Of a DNA stretch of 64,000 nt, positions 56,120 to 64,000 are shown piece after piece (the first letter of the stretch is position 1; every line of letters begins with the position of its first letter). This stretch comes from Nitrogeniibacter aestuarii (GTDB lineage Bacteria > Pseudomonadota > Gammaproteobacteria > Burkholderiales > Rhodocyclaceae). The stretch lies in NCBI RefSeq assembly GCF_017309585.1, contig NZ_CP071321.1, positions 3,740,001 to 3,804,000 on the forward strand, written 5' to 3'. The translations under genes were made by a program, and so were the position numbers. Under the pieces are notes generated by a model. The model saw only the letters and a program-made list of their open reading frames with translations. It was not told the DNA's origin and did no database searches.

Positions 56120-56503
56120 TCAGCTGCGCTGGATCAATTCGATCTTGTAACCGTCGGGGTCTTCGACAAAGGCAATGACGGTGCTGCCGTGCTTCATCGG
56201 CCCGGCCTCCCTCACCACGTTCCCGCCGCGCTCGCGGATCGCGTCACAGGCTGCGTAGGCATCCGGAACGGCCAGCGCAATATGGCCATAGCCATTGCCC
56301 AGGTCGTAGCTGTTGGTATCCCAGTTGTGGGTCAGTTCCAGTACGGCGGTCTCGTCCTCGGGGCCGTAGCCGACAAAAGCCAGGGTGAACTTGCCCTCGG
56401 GATAGTCTTGCCGGCGCAGCAACTGCATGCCCAGCACCTCGGTGTAGAACGCCAGCGATTTATCCAGATCGCCGACACGCAGCATGGTGTGCAAAAGACG
56501 CAT
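56120..56503 (-). CDS. gloA: Lactoylglutathione lyase (glyoxalase I)
   Basis: GloA converts the methylglyoxal-glutathione adduct to S-lactoylglutathione. The 127-residue single-domain form has RLLHTMLRVGDLDKSLAFYTEVLGM with the first metal His, ELTHNWDTNSYDLGNGYGHIA with Glu and His ligands, and EDPDGYKIELI with the last Glu. It matches the E. coli Ni-dependent type. Confidence 0.96.
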   Translation of the reverse strand: MRLLHTMLRVGDLDKSLAFYTEVLGMQLLRRQDYPEGKFTLAFVGYGPEDETAVLELTHNWDTNSYDLGNGYGHIALAVPDAYAACDAIRERGGNVVREAGPMKHGSTVIAFVEDPDGYKIELIQRS

Positions 56504-56527
56504 GAATTTCTCCTTCGAATGAGCCGG

Positions 56528-57265
56528 TCAGACCGCCTCCGGGTCCATCAGTTCAGGCAGCGTGCGCCCGACGGTTTTGAGCCGGACACGCGCCTGGCGT
56601 GCGCCGGGGTACACATGCTCGACCACCGCCCAGAAGGCCGGCGAATGGTCCATATGACGCAGATGCGCCACCTCGTGTGCCACCACATAGTCGATCAGAT
56701 CCCGGTCCATCAGACACAGCCGCCAGTTCAGGCGAATCGCCCGGGCACTGCAACTGCCCCAGCGGGTGCGTGCGTTGGTCAGCAATACCGGGGGGGCAAC
56801 GACGCCGAGCCGCTGTGCGTCACGCCGAACCCGGATGGCGAAATCCTCCAGCGCGCGTGCGCCAATGGCTTTCATGGCAGCCCGATAGACCGACTGGCCG
56901 CGCGCGCAGCGCAGCATCAGCACGGCACCGGTCTCGTCAAAACGCCATTGCGCTGCCGACCGCCCCTGTTCGACCTCGATGCGACACGGGTGGCCCAGCC
57001 AGGGGAAGGAGGCACCGTGCTCAAGCGCAATGGAGGCCGGCCGCGGGCGCTCGGCCCAGGCATCCAGGTGGCGCAACACCCAGTCGGCGTGCTCCTCCAG
57101 AAATCGCTCGATTCGTTTCAGCGACATGCGCTGGGGGGCGCTCACCCGCAGCCCACGATCATCGACACGAAGTGCCACGGTCTTGCGGCGACTGTGCGTC
57201 AGCGCATATTCGACGGGCCGGGTGCCCAGCCGGACGCGCCGTACCGGCACCACCCCGGACGGCAC
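56528..57265 (-). CDS. YgjP/SprT-like zinc metallopeptidase domain protein
   Basis: A 245-residue member of the YgjP (DUF45) family. The N-terminal half is beta-rich (VEYALTHSRRKTVALRVDDRGLRVSAP); the C-terminal half holds RWGSCSARAIRLNWRLCLMDRDLIDYVVAHEVAHLRHMDHSPAFW. There HEVAH and the downstream His of HMDHS are zinc ligands and Glu the base. Substrate unknown. No ATG is available: the GTG at 57265, sharing its G with the upstream TAG stop, is the most economical start; an earlier GTG at 57310 would overlap the upstream gene by 46 bp. Confidence 0.85.
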   Translation of the reverse strand: MPSGVVPVRRVRLGTRPVEYALTHSRRKTVALRVDDRGLRVSAPQRMSLKRIERFLEEHADWVLRHLDAWAERPRPASIALEHGASFPWLGHPCRIEVEQGRSAAQWRFDETGAVLMLRCARGQSVYRAAMKAIGARALEDFAIRVRRDAQRLGVVAPPVLLTNARTRWGSCSARAIRLNWRLCLMDRDLIDYVVAHEVAHLRHMDHSPAFWAVVEHVYPGARQARVRLKTVGRTLPELMDPEAV

Positions 57266-58011
57266 TACTTGTCTTCCCAGTGATACCCGCGCTCGGACAG
57301 CGTCTTGCACAGGCAGCTCATGGCTGCGGCCACTTCGTCCTTTGCGCCTTTGACGCCAAGTTCCACACTGCGCTTGCGATCACCCTCGGCAAAGCTGGGC
57401 AGCGAAAACAGGGTAACCGTGGGGTAATCGACGCAGATACGCTCCATCAGATCAATCAGACGTCCTTCGTAGGCCTCCCAGACGGTGACCGCACGCTCGA
57501 CATAGTCTTCGGCGTGATGCAGATGTCTGTAATGGGTATCGAGTGCCCAGGCGACCATCGGCCAAGCCATGACCGGAAAACCCGGCACAAAGAAATGCTG
57601 GCGGATCGAGAACCCGGGAATCTGGTTGTAGGGATTCGGGATGATGTCGCTGCCCTGGGGATACACCCCCATTTGCAGACGATGGTCGGTAATTTCGTCA
57701 CCGAACTTGTCGCGAATGATCTGCTCGGCCTGCGGATGCAGGACCAGAGGCAGATCGAGCGCAGCGGCGGCGCACTGGCGCGTGTGATCGTCGGGTGTCG
57801 CGCCGATGCCGCCGAAACTGAAAACGATGTCGCCGGTCTCGAAGCTCTCGCGCAGCGTCTGCGTGAGCAGTGACGGGTGATCACCCACATAGCGCACCCA
57901 GCTGAGCTTCAGGCCGCGCTCGGAGAACAACTCGATCAGTTTGGTCAGATGCTTGTCCTGACGACGACCGGAAAGAATTTCATCACCGATGATGATGGCG
58001 CCGAAACCCAT
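57265..58011 (-). CDS. CinA-like molybdopterin-binding (MoCF) domain protein
   Basis: A 248-residue protein with the MoCF-type fold of CinA N-terminal domains: IIIGDEILSGRRQDKH, FSFGGIGATPDDHT (the phosphate-binding GGIG loop) and FVPGFPVMAWPM. It lacks the C-terminal CinA deamidase domain, so it is not full CinA. Stand-alone forms have been linked to nicotinamide-nucleotide or ADP-ribose hydrolysis, but function here is unproven. It overlaps the metallopeptidase gene by one base and follows the EI24 gene by 12 bp, suggesting one transcript. Confidence 0.88.
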   Translation of the reverse strand: MGFGAIIIGDEILSGRRQDKHLTKLIELFSERGLKLSWVRYVGDHPSLLTQTLRESFETGDIVFSFGGIGATPDDHTRQCAAAALDLPLVLHPQAEQIIRDKFGDEITDHRLQMGVYPQGSDIIPNPYNQIPGFSIRQHFFVPGFPVMAWPMVAWALDTHYRHLHHAEDYVERAVTVWEAYEGRLIDLMERICVDYPTVTLFSLPSFAEGDRKRSVELGVKGAKDEVAAAMSCLCKTLSERGYHWEDK

Positions 58012-58023
58012 GATGCGTGTTCC

Positions 58024-58776
58024 TCAGTAAGTGCCGTGATTCGGGCTGGAGAGGTTGCCCGTCCGGTCCCGTCGCAACGCTTCGAGCAGATAGTGCACGA
58101 AGGCCAGACCGCAGAACGCCGGCGCGAAGAGATTGACGATCGGTACGTAGGCCAGCAATGCGCAGCCAACGCCCAGGCCGAGCATGGCGCCGCTGTGGCG
58201 CGAGCGCAAACGGGTCATTTCGCCCTTGTCGGCGTGGAGCATGAGGGCGTCGTAGCCGAAAGCCTTCTTGTTCATCCAGGCCGTGAGCATCAGCGACACC
58301 ACCAGTCCGACACCGGGGATGAGCCAGAACGGCAGCGAGACCAGCATGGCGAGTATGAACAGCACCACCGCCACGACGGCATTGAACGCACTGCCCGAGA
58401 CGGTGCCGCCCTTGCGCATCTCCAGATCGGAGTAGCGGGTCACGGCCACCTTCTCGAGCATCATCGGCAGCGCAAAGACGGCCACGATCAGCGCCGCGGT
58501 CACATACACCAGCGGCAGGAACAGCACAGCGAGCGAAATCTTGACCATCACGAGGACGAAAGCCGCCCCCAGGTCGCTGGTGCTCATCTGGTTGGCGGCC
58601 CAGTCCCAGCTGCCGATAAAGGCCATGACCGCATCGACCATGGGTTGCCAGAATGCCACGCCAACGCCCAGCCAGATCACGGCGGCGACCAGCGAAGGCC
58701 AGATCAGATGCCAGAGGACGCCTCGCTCGGTCAGGCTTTTGACGGCACGGGCATAGGCCAGCAGGATGTCTTTCAT
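58024..58776 (-). CDS. EI24/CysZ-like membrane protein
   Basis: A 250-residue inner-membrane protein with four to six hydrophobic segments (for example LIWPSLVAAVIWLGVGVAFW, AFVLVMVKISLAVLFLPLVYVTAAL, VVAVVLFILAMLVSLPFWL). It fits the EI24 domain family that includes the sulfate transporter CysZ: an early AYARAVKSLTERGVLWHLIWPSL and a late YDALMLHADKGEM then FAPAFCGLAFVHYLLE. Sulfate transport is possible but no cysteine-synthesis gene is nearby. Starts at ATG 58776. Confidence 0.85.
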   Translation of the reverse strand: MKDILLAYARAVKSLTERGVLWHLIWPSLVAAVIWLGVGVAFWQPMVDAVMAFIGSWDWAANQMSTSDLGAAFVLVMVKISLAVLFLPLVYVTAALIVAVFALPMMLEKVAVTRYSDLEMRKGGTVSGSAFNAVVAVVLFILAMLVSLPFWLIPGVGLVVSLMLTAWMNKKAFGYDALMLHADKGEMTRLRSRHSGAMLGLGVGCALLAYVPIVNLFAPAFCGLAFVHYLLEALRRDRTGNLSSPNHGTY

Positions 58777-58932
58777 GGGTACGCTTGTCTTCCCTGATGA
58801 TGATTGTATGACGCACGACGCGCCTGCTTCAGCACGACGATTGTAGCGCGCGCATCGAAACAGCGCGGCGTGGGAAGAGACAATGCCGGACGGCGGGCGG
58901 TTCCGCGAACAGAGCCAGGAAACTCGGACAAT
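58777..58932. other. Short intergenic region between EI24-like and kinase genes
   Basis: No gene is visible. It should hold the promoter of the EI24-led transcript, which I could not place. Confidence 0.4.
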
Positions 58933-60507
58933 TCAGGCCGTCGCTTCCGGGTCACCATCGTGGGTTTGCGATATCGGCAGCCAGGCACACAAGGCCGTTC
59001 GACCATCGTCCTGCGCGAGCGACATGACACCACCGTGCAAGTGCGCGATCTGGCGGCAGATGGCAAGCAACAGGCCGGTGCTCGCGGCCTGGGCATCCAT
59101 CAGCTCATCCTCAAAGTAGGCATCAAAGGCCCGTGCGGCCTGGGAGGCCGGGAGCCTGGCCCCGGTATCGGTCACTTCAATGAGGCAGCCCGGCTGCGCG
59201 CCATGCTCGTCCGGGCCGGCCTGAAAACGTGCCGACAACTCGACCGTCGAGCCCTCGGGCGCACGCGCGCAGGCGTGGGAGAGCATGGCTGAAACCAGAC
59301 GCGACATGAGTTGCGCATCGGCGCGCAAACGCCCCTTAAGCAGAATCCCGGTCTCAAGCGTGAGAGACTGGCTGGTGAAGCGTTCGTGCATGTCCATGCA
59401 GGCCTGCTGCAGCAGCAGGCCGATATCGAGACGTTCGAAACACTGCGCTGCGGCCTCGGGATTGAGGCTGCTCAGAATCACGAGATCGTCAACGAATCGG
59501 TTCATTTCCTCAGCGCTGGTGTGGATGCGCTCCATGTAGCTGCGCATGCGCTCCGGCTGTTCGTTGGGCAGGCGAAGCCCGAGACTTGAAAACGCCTTGA
59601 TGGCATGCAGTGGGGTACGGATCTGGTGCGACACATTGGCCAGGAAACAATCCTTGGCCCGTGCCACCGAGGCGACCACCTCACGGGCGCGCACCAGATC
59701 TCGCGTCTGGGTCTCAAGCAGACCGGCCATGATGGCGGCCTCCTGGGCACGGACCTGATCACCCGCACGCCGATCACTGATGTCACGCACGAAGCCGATC
59801 ACGAAACGCTCGCCATCCAGGTCGATCACCCGCGCGTTGAGCTCGACCGGATAGCGGCTACCGTCCTTGCGCTGATGCACGGATTCGAAACGCGTCATGT
59901 GCTGCTCGATCTGGCCGGAGCGAATCAGCTCGCGCATCTGCGCCAGGCTTCGCTCCGACTGCCACAGCATGACACTGGCGCCGTCGAGGGCGTCACGATC
60001 ATGGCCGACCATGGCGCAGAACGCCTCGTTGGCGTCGACCACCGTGGCATCGGCATCGAGCATCACGATGCCATCGCGACTCTTGCGAAACGCCTCGATG
60101 CCCAGCACGTGACGCACCGAACTCTGTTTCGCCAGCGCCCGGCTGTGCCAGCGCTCGGAGAGAAACCCGATAGCCATCGGGAACACCATCAGCGCCGCCG
60201 CATCGTCAAGAGAAACCGGCCCCACAAGGGCGGCAAGCGCGAGATTGAATGTGGCCAGCAAGCCGGCGCCCAATGGACGCAACATCACGGCGGCAAGCAT
60301 GACGCACCCGAGTACCACCGGCGTCAGCTCGCCGGCGAGGCGCAGGCTCATGCCCGTCACCAGCAAGGTGGCCGGCAACAACCAGTTGATGGATGCGCCC
60401 AGCACGGCACTGCGTCGCGCATGCGTCAAGGGCTCTGCGGGTGTGGCACCAACCTCGGACAAGCGAGCATTCAATCCATTTCTCCAGTCTGAAAACGCTG
60501 GAAACAA
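58933..60507 (-). CDS. PAS-domain histidine kinase with altered catalytic residues
   Basis: A 524-residue membrane sensor. Four or five hydrophobic segments fill residues 35-125, followed by a PAS/PAC domain (about 145-255; VSVHQRKDGSRYPVELNA type, here SVHQRKDGSRYPVELNA), a linker helix, HisKA with His294, and an HATPase-like domain. The H box reads SHQIRTPLHAI: the acid after the phospho-acceptor is Gln295. The N box reads AMLSHACARAP, with His where the Mg-binding Asn should be, and the G2 box STGLLLAI is loose. Autokinase activity is therefore doubtful. No response regulator is adjacent. Start ATG at 60507. Confidence 0.88.
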   Translation of the reverse strand: MFPAFSDWRNGLNARLSEVGATPAEPLTHARRSAVLGASINWLLPATLLVTGMSLRLAGELTPVVLGCVMLAAVMLRPLGAGLLATFNLALAALVGPVSLDDAAALMVFPMAIGFLSERWHSRALAKQSSVRHVLGIEAFRKSRDGIVMLDADATVVDANEAFCAMVGHDRDALDGASVMLWQSERSLAQMRELIRSGQIEQHMTRFESVHQRKDGSRYPVELNARVIDLDGERFVIGFVRDISDRRAGDQVRAQEAAIMAGLLETQTRDLVRAREVVASVARAKDCFLANVSHQIRTPLHAIKAFSSLGLRLPNEQPERMRSYMERIHTSAEEMNRFVDDLVILSSLNPEAAAQCFERLDIGLLLQQACMDMHERFTSQSLTLETGILLKGRLRADAQLMSRLVSAMLSHACARAPEGSTVELSARFQAGPDEHGAQPGCLIEVTDTGARLPASQAARAFDAYFEDELMDAQAASTGLLLAICRQIAHLHGGVMSLAQDDGRTALCAWLPISQTHDGDPEATA

Positions 60508-60607
60508 CCTCGGTCTGGCGACAGCTCGAGGGCAGGAAGACTTAACACTTTGGTAATAATGTCACAGCCAGCCGCCGACGACATGACCCGCATCAATCAA
60601 TCGAGCC

Positions 60608-63600
60608 TCAGCGCGGCCGGCTCTCCCACATCTTTGCCATGCGTTTCACGGAAACGGGCATCGGCGTGCGCAACTCCTGGGCGAACAGGCCGACGCGCAA
60701 TTCCTCCAGCAGCCAGCGGAAGTCCTCCAGAAACGGGTCGTCGGCCCCCGTGCGCTTCATCTCGATCCATTCGCGCTCGAAGGCGCGATGAAGCGCCTGC
60801 CAGTCGGCCGTGAGTTTGGCGTCGCGATCCGGATTGTTGCGCACCTTGTCCAGCCGCAGGTTGGCCGCTTTCAGATAGCGCGGGTACTGGCTCAGTCGTT
60901 CGTAGGGCACGGTCGTGAGAAAGCGTTTGACGATCAGCCCATCCAGCTGGCGGCGAATGTCGTCCACCAAGGCGTCGAGCCCCTTGAATCCGCCCAACCG
61001 CTTCTCCAGCTGGGTACGCTCGGTCAGGATGCCGTCGGTGAGCTTGAGCAACTCCTGCCCCACCAGCATGATGCGTGGCTTGGCCTGCTCGGTGCGCTGC
61101 TCGAAGCTGGCAGCGTCGGTCGGTAGCGGGTCGATCACGCAGGTGCGCCCGAGCGTCGCGCTCACCAGCTGATCCTTCAGCTCCTGCTCGCTGCCCAGCG
61201 TCGCGTAGCGCAGGGCGACATCGCGCAAGCCACTCATGCGATGCAGCGCCTTGACCTGATCCTTCAGACGCAGGGCAAACAGCCGCGCCATGCCGATGCG
61301 ATGGACGCGCTCGGCCTCTTCCGGCGTGTCGTAAGGGCGCAGCGATACGGTCTCGCCATCGTCATGCAGCGCAGGGAATCCGATGATCTCCCGGTGGCCG
61401 ACCTTGAGCGAGATGAGTTCGGGCAGCTCGCCAAAGCTCCAGTCGGTGAGCCCGGCGTATTCGGACACCGCGGTCTCCGCCTCGGGCGCCTCGGCCTTGT
61501 TCTGGGCGGGCGCCTCGTCCGACGGGATCACTTCTGCGGTTTCGAGCGCCGCCTCGAACGCGGCGGCAATCTGCTTCTGGAATCGCCCGCGCAGCTCCGC
61601 CAGATTGCGCGACTGCCCCATGATCCGGCCGTGCGGGTCCATGACCCGGAAGTTCATGAAGCAATGCGGATTGAGGTTCTCCGGGCGGAAGGATTCGAGC
61701 GGCAGTTTCAGCTGCACCCGCTCCTCCACGAATTGCTGCAAGACCTTGAGCAAGGGCTGATCCGGCGTCCACTCGCCCTGCTCGACCGCATCCAGAAACG
61801 CGGTCACGCTGTCGGCCATGGGCTGCAGCCGGTGACGATGTTTCTGCGGCACGGTGCGCAGCAGGCCGTTGACCTTCTCTTCGAGCAGGCCGGGCACCAG
61901 CCATTCACAGCGATGGGCCGGCACCTGGTTGAGCATGGCCACCGGCACGGTCAGCGTCACCCCATCGTCGGCCTCGCCCGGCGCATGGACGTAGTCGAGC
62001 TTGAGCCGCTGACCAAACACGCTCATGTGCGCCGGGAAGCGCTCGGTGGTGATGCCCTCGGCCTCGTGACGCATGAGCTGCTCGCGATCCAGGTAGAGCA
62101 GTTTCGGGTCCGTTTTCTCCGCCTGCTTGCGCCACTTTTCGAAGCTGGCCAGATCGGTCACGTCCTCGGGAATCTTGGCGTCGTAAAAGGCTTCGATCAG
62201 CGCCTCGTCCACCAGCACGTCCGGTCGGCGGGCCTTGTGCTCCAGGCGCTCGATATCCGCCACGAGACGGCGGTTGTGTTTGAGAAAGCCCATGTGTCTG
62301 AGCACGCCCGCATCCACCTCTCCCGGTACCAGACCCTCGCGGATGAAGATGCGTCGGCTCTCGGCCGGATCGAACTCCCGATAGGCGACCGGACGGCGCG
62401 CATAGAGCACCACGCCATGCAGCGTGCCGCGCTCCCAGGCCCGCACGCTGCCGGCCTGCTTCGACCAGTGCGGATCGAACACATGACGCTTGATCAGATG
62501 CGCGCCCACCTCTTCGAGCCATTCGGGCTGCACCCGCGCGATGCAGCGGCCGAACAGGCGCGTGGTGTCGATCAGCTCGGCACAGACAATCCACTTGCCC
62601 GCCTTCTTCGACAGGGTCGAGCCCGGGTGCGGCCAGAACTTGATCCCGCGAGCGCCGTGGTAAGCACCGGCGGGCTGGCCCGGGCTCGGCTTTTCTTCTT
62701 CCACCCGGCAGCCCAGGTGGCCGAGCAAGCCCGTCAGCAGGGCCTTGTGAATGGCCTCGTAGCGCGCCGGGATGCTGTTTTCCCTCCAGCCGTGCTCGGC
62801 ACACAGGGTGTGCAGCTGGGCGTGAATGTCACGCCACTCGCGCATGCGCAGCGGCGACAGGAAGTGCTCCTTGCACCACTGGCGCTGCTTGTTGCTGCTC
62901 TGGTGGCGCTGCACCTCTTCAAAGGCTTTCCAGGCATTCCAGTACCAGAGGAATTCCGATTTCTGGTCATTCTCGCTGCCGCGGAACAAGGCGTGTTTCT
63001 GGTCGGCCGTGCCGGCCTGCGCCTGCGGGCGGTCGCGCGGGTCCTGCACCGACAGCGCGGCGGCGATCACCAGCACCTCGTTCAGGCAGCCTTGGTCGCG
63101 TGCGGCCAGAATCATGCGCCCGATCTTGGGGTCGATCGGCAGCTTCGCCAGCTCGCGACCGCGGTCGGTGAGCTGGTTGTCCTCATCCATGGCGCCCAGC
63201 TCCTGCAGCAGCTGATAGCCATCGGCCACCGCACGGGGCGTGGGTTGATCGAGAAAGGGGAACTGATCCACCTCGCCCAACCCGAGCGAACTCATGCGCA
63301 GAATGACGGCGGCCAGCGACGAGCGCAGGATTTCCGGATCGGTGTGCGAAGGCCGGCGGTTGAATTCATCTTCCGCGTACAGGCGGATGCAGATGCCGTC
63401 GGACACACGGCCGCAACGGCCGGCCCGCTGACGCGCCGCGCTCTGGGCCACCGGCTCGATCTGCAGCTGCTCGACCTTGTTGCGCACCGAATAACGCTTG
63501 ACCCGCGCCAGGCCGGTGTCGATCACATAGCGGATGCCCGGCACCGTCAGCGAGGTTTCGGCCACGTTGGTGGCCAGCACTACGCGTCGCCCCTTGGAGC

Positions 63601-64000
63601 GGCTGAACACCCGGCTCTGCTCCTGCGCCGACTGACGGGCAAAGAGCGGCAGAATTTCGGTATCGGCCACATGGTGCGCCTTGCGCAAGGCCTCGGCGGA
63701 TTCGCGGATCTCGCGCTCGCCAGGCAGGAAGACGAGGATGTCGCCCGGCCCTTCGCGCTGCGCCTCGTCCACCGCATCCACCAGCCCTTCCCACGTGTCC
63801 TGGTTGCGCTTGGTCTTGGTGGCGTCTTCGTCGGGCCGGTAGCGCACTTCGATCGGATACAGCCGGCCGGACACCTCGATCACCGGCGCCGGCTTGCCCG
63901 CCCGGTCGGCAAAGTGATTCGCAAAACGTTCGGCGTCGATGGTGGCCGAGGTGATGATCACTTTCAGATCCGGTCGCCTGGGCAGCAGGCGCTTGAGGTA
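60608..64000 (-). CDS. hrpA: ATP-dependent RNA helicase HrpA, N-terminus outside window
   Basis: The frame is open to the right edge and gives the last 1131 residues of a DEAH-box helicase. Seen: motif III SATID (residue 4 onward of an internal Met), FLPGEREI (IV), VLATNVAETSLTVPGIRYVIDTG (V), QRAGRCGR (VI), then the HA2/OB domain and the long DUF3418 C-terminus. Motifs I and II (Walker A and DEAH) are beyond 64000. HrpA in E. coli is about 1300 residues and acts on stalled ribosomes. The gene is the only one cut at this end. Confidence 0.95.
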   Translation of the reverse strand, partial: YLKRLLPRRPDLKVIITSATIDAERFANHFADRAGKPAPVIEVSGRLYPIEVRYRPDEDATKTKRNQDTWEGLVDAVDEAQREGPGDILVFLPGEREIRESAEALRKAHHVADTEILPLFARQSAQEQSRVFSRSKGRRVVLATNVAETSLTVPGIRYVIDTGLARVKRYSVRNKVEQLQIEPVAQSAARQRAGRCGRVSDGICIRLYAEDEFNRRPSHTDPEILRSSLAAVILRMSSLGLGEVDQFPFLDQPTPRAVADGYQLLQELGAMDEDNQLTDRGRELAKLPIDPKIGRMILAARDQGCLNEVLVIAAALSVQDPRDRPQAQAGTADQKHALFRGSENDQKSEFLWYWNAWKAFEEVQRHQSSNKQRQWCKEHFLSPLRMREWRDIHAQLHTLCAEHGWRENSIPARYEAIHKALLTGLLGHLGCRVEEEKPSPGQPAGAYHGARGIKFWPHPGSTLSKKAGKWIVCAELIDTTRLFGRCIARVQPEWLEEVGAHLIKRHVFDPHWSKQAGSVRAWERGTLHGVVLYARRPVAYREFDPAESRRIFIREGLVPGEVDAGVLRHMGFLKHNRRLVADIERLEHKARRPDVLVDEALIEAFYDAKIPEDVTDLASFEKWRKQAEKTDPKLLYLDREQLMRHEAEGITTERFPAHMSVFGQRLKLDYVHAPGEADDGVTLTVPVAMLNQVPAHRCEWLVPGLLEEKVNGLLRTVPQKHRHRLQPMADSVTAFLDAVEQGEWTPDQPLLKVLQQFVEERVQLKLPLESFRPENLNPHCFMNFRVMDPHGRIMGQSRNLAELRGRFQKQIAAAFEAALETAEVIPSDEAPAQNKAEAPEAETAVSEYAGLTDWSFGELPELISLKVGHREIIGFPALHDDGETVSLRPYDTPEEAERVHRIGMARLFALRLKDQVKALHRMSGLRDVALRYATLGSEQELKDQLVSATLGRTCVIDPLPTDAASFEQRTEQAKPRIMLVGQELLKLTDGILTERTQLEKRLGGFKGLDALVDDIRRQLDGLIVKRFLTTVPYERLSQYPRYLKAANLRLDKVRNNPDRDAKLTADWQALHRAFEREWIEMKRTGADDPFLEDFRWLLEELRVGLFAQELRTPMPVSVKRMAKMWESRPR

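Overview
The window looks like an ordinary stretch of bacterial core chromosome: high GC, densely coded, with no insertion sequence, prophage, CRISPR array or recognisable defence island. Gene content and protein styles point to a betaproteobacterium, most likely of the Rhodocyclales (Azoarcus/Thauera/Zoogloea-like). The hints are a BpH3-type short H-NS protein, a soluble cytochrome c' with a b-type cytochrome neighbour, a chalcone-isomerase-like exported protein, a Betaproteobacteria-type Dcd, and many c-di-GMP proteins. The placement is inference from protein style, not from a database search.

Layout. 1-11.3 kb: a partial unknown gene, thyA-folA, a basic amino-acid decarboxylase, dcd, apbC/mrp, an OmpA-like lipoprotein, metG, a small membrane protein, acylphosphatase and a SulP transporter. 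11.5-24.2 kb: a membrane PAS/GGDEF/EAL protein with a broken EAL site, dnaE, an auxin-efflux-type carrier, a rhomboid protease, a GGEEF diguanylate cyclase, a small exported protein, a quinone oxidoreductase and phospholipase A. 24.3-32.3 kb: maeB, an orphan ParA ATPase, cytochrome b561-like protein facing cytochrome c', a double-receiver protein and uvrD. 32.5-44 kb: a small conserved-looking ORF, leuS-lptE-holA-proA, a chalcone-isomerase-like protein, ogt-xerD-ybaK, an H-NS-like gene, folB, plsY and tsaD. 44.1-48.9 kb: the macromolecular synthesis operon rpsU-yqeY-dnaG-rpoD, with a strong sigma70 promoter, an internal terminator and a CAT-anticodon tRNA. 49.1-56.1 kb: three consecutive signalling genes (GGDEF-EAL, REC-HD-GYP, hybrid histidine kinase with HPt). 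56.1-64 kb: gloA, a YgjP-type metalloprotease, a CinA-like MoCF protein, an EI24/CysZ-like membrane protein, a PAS histidine kinase with altered catalytic residues, and the C-terminal part of hrpA.

How the genes work together. thyA, folA, folB and dcd form scattered parts of thymidylate/folate synthesis. dnaE, holA, dnaG, rpoD, rpsU, metG, leuS and the tRNA belong to replication, transcription and translation. The c-di-GMP genes (11.5, 20.7, 49.1 and 51.6 kb), the double-receiver protein and the two histidine kinases make up most of the accessory content.

I did not find a convincing new multi-gene system. The best leads are regulatory or degenerate-enzyme observations: terminator-like hairpins just upstream of the decarboxylase and maeB start codons, a 12-bp perfect palindrome abutting the tRNA after rpoD, a GGDEF-EAL protein with several missing EAL catalytic residues, a histidine kinase with HQ/N-box changes, and a pseudo-receiver fused to a normal receiver.
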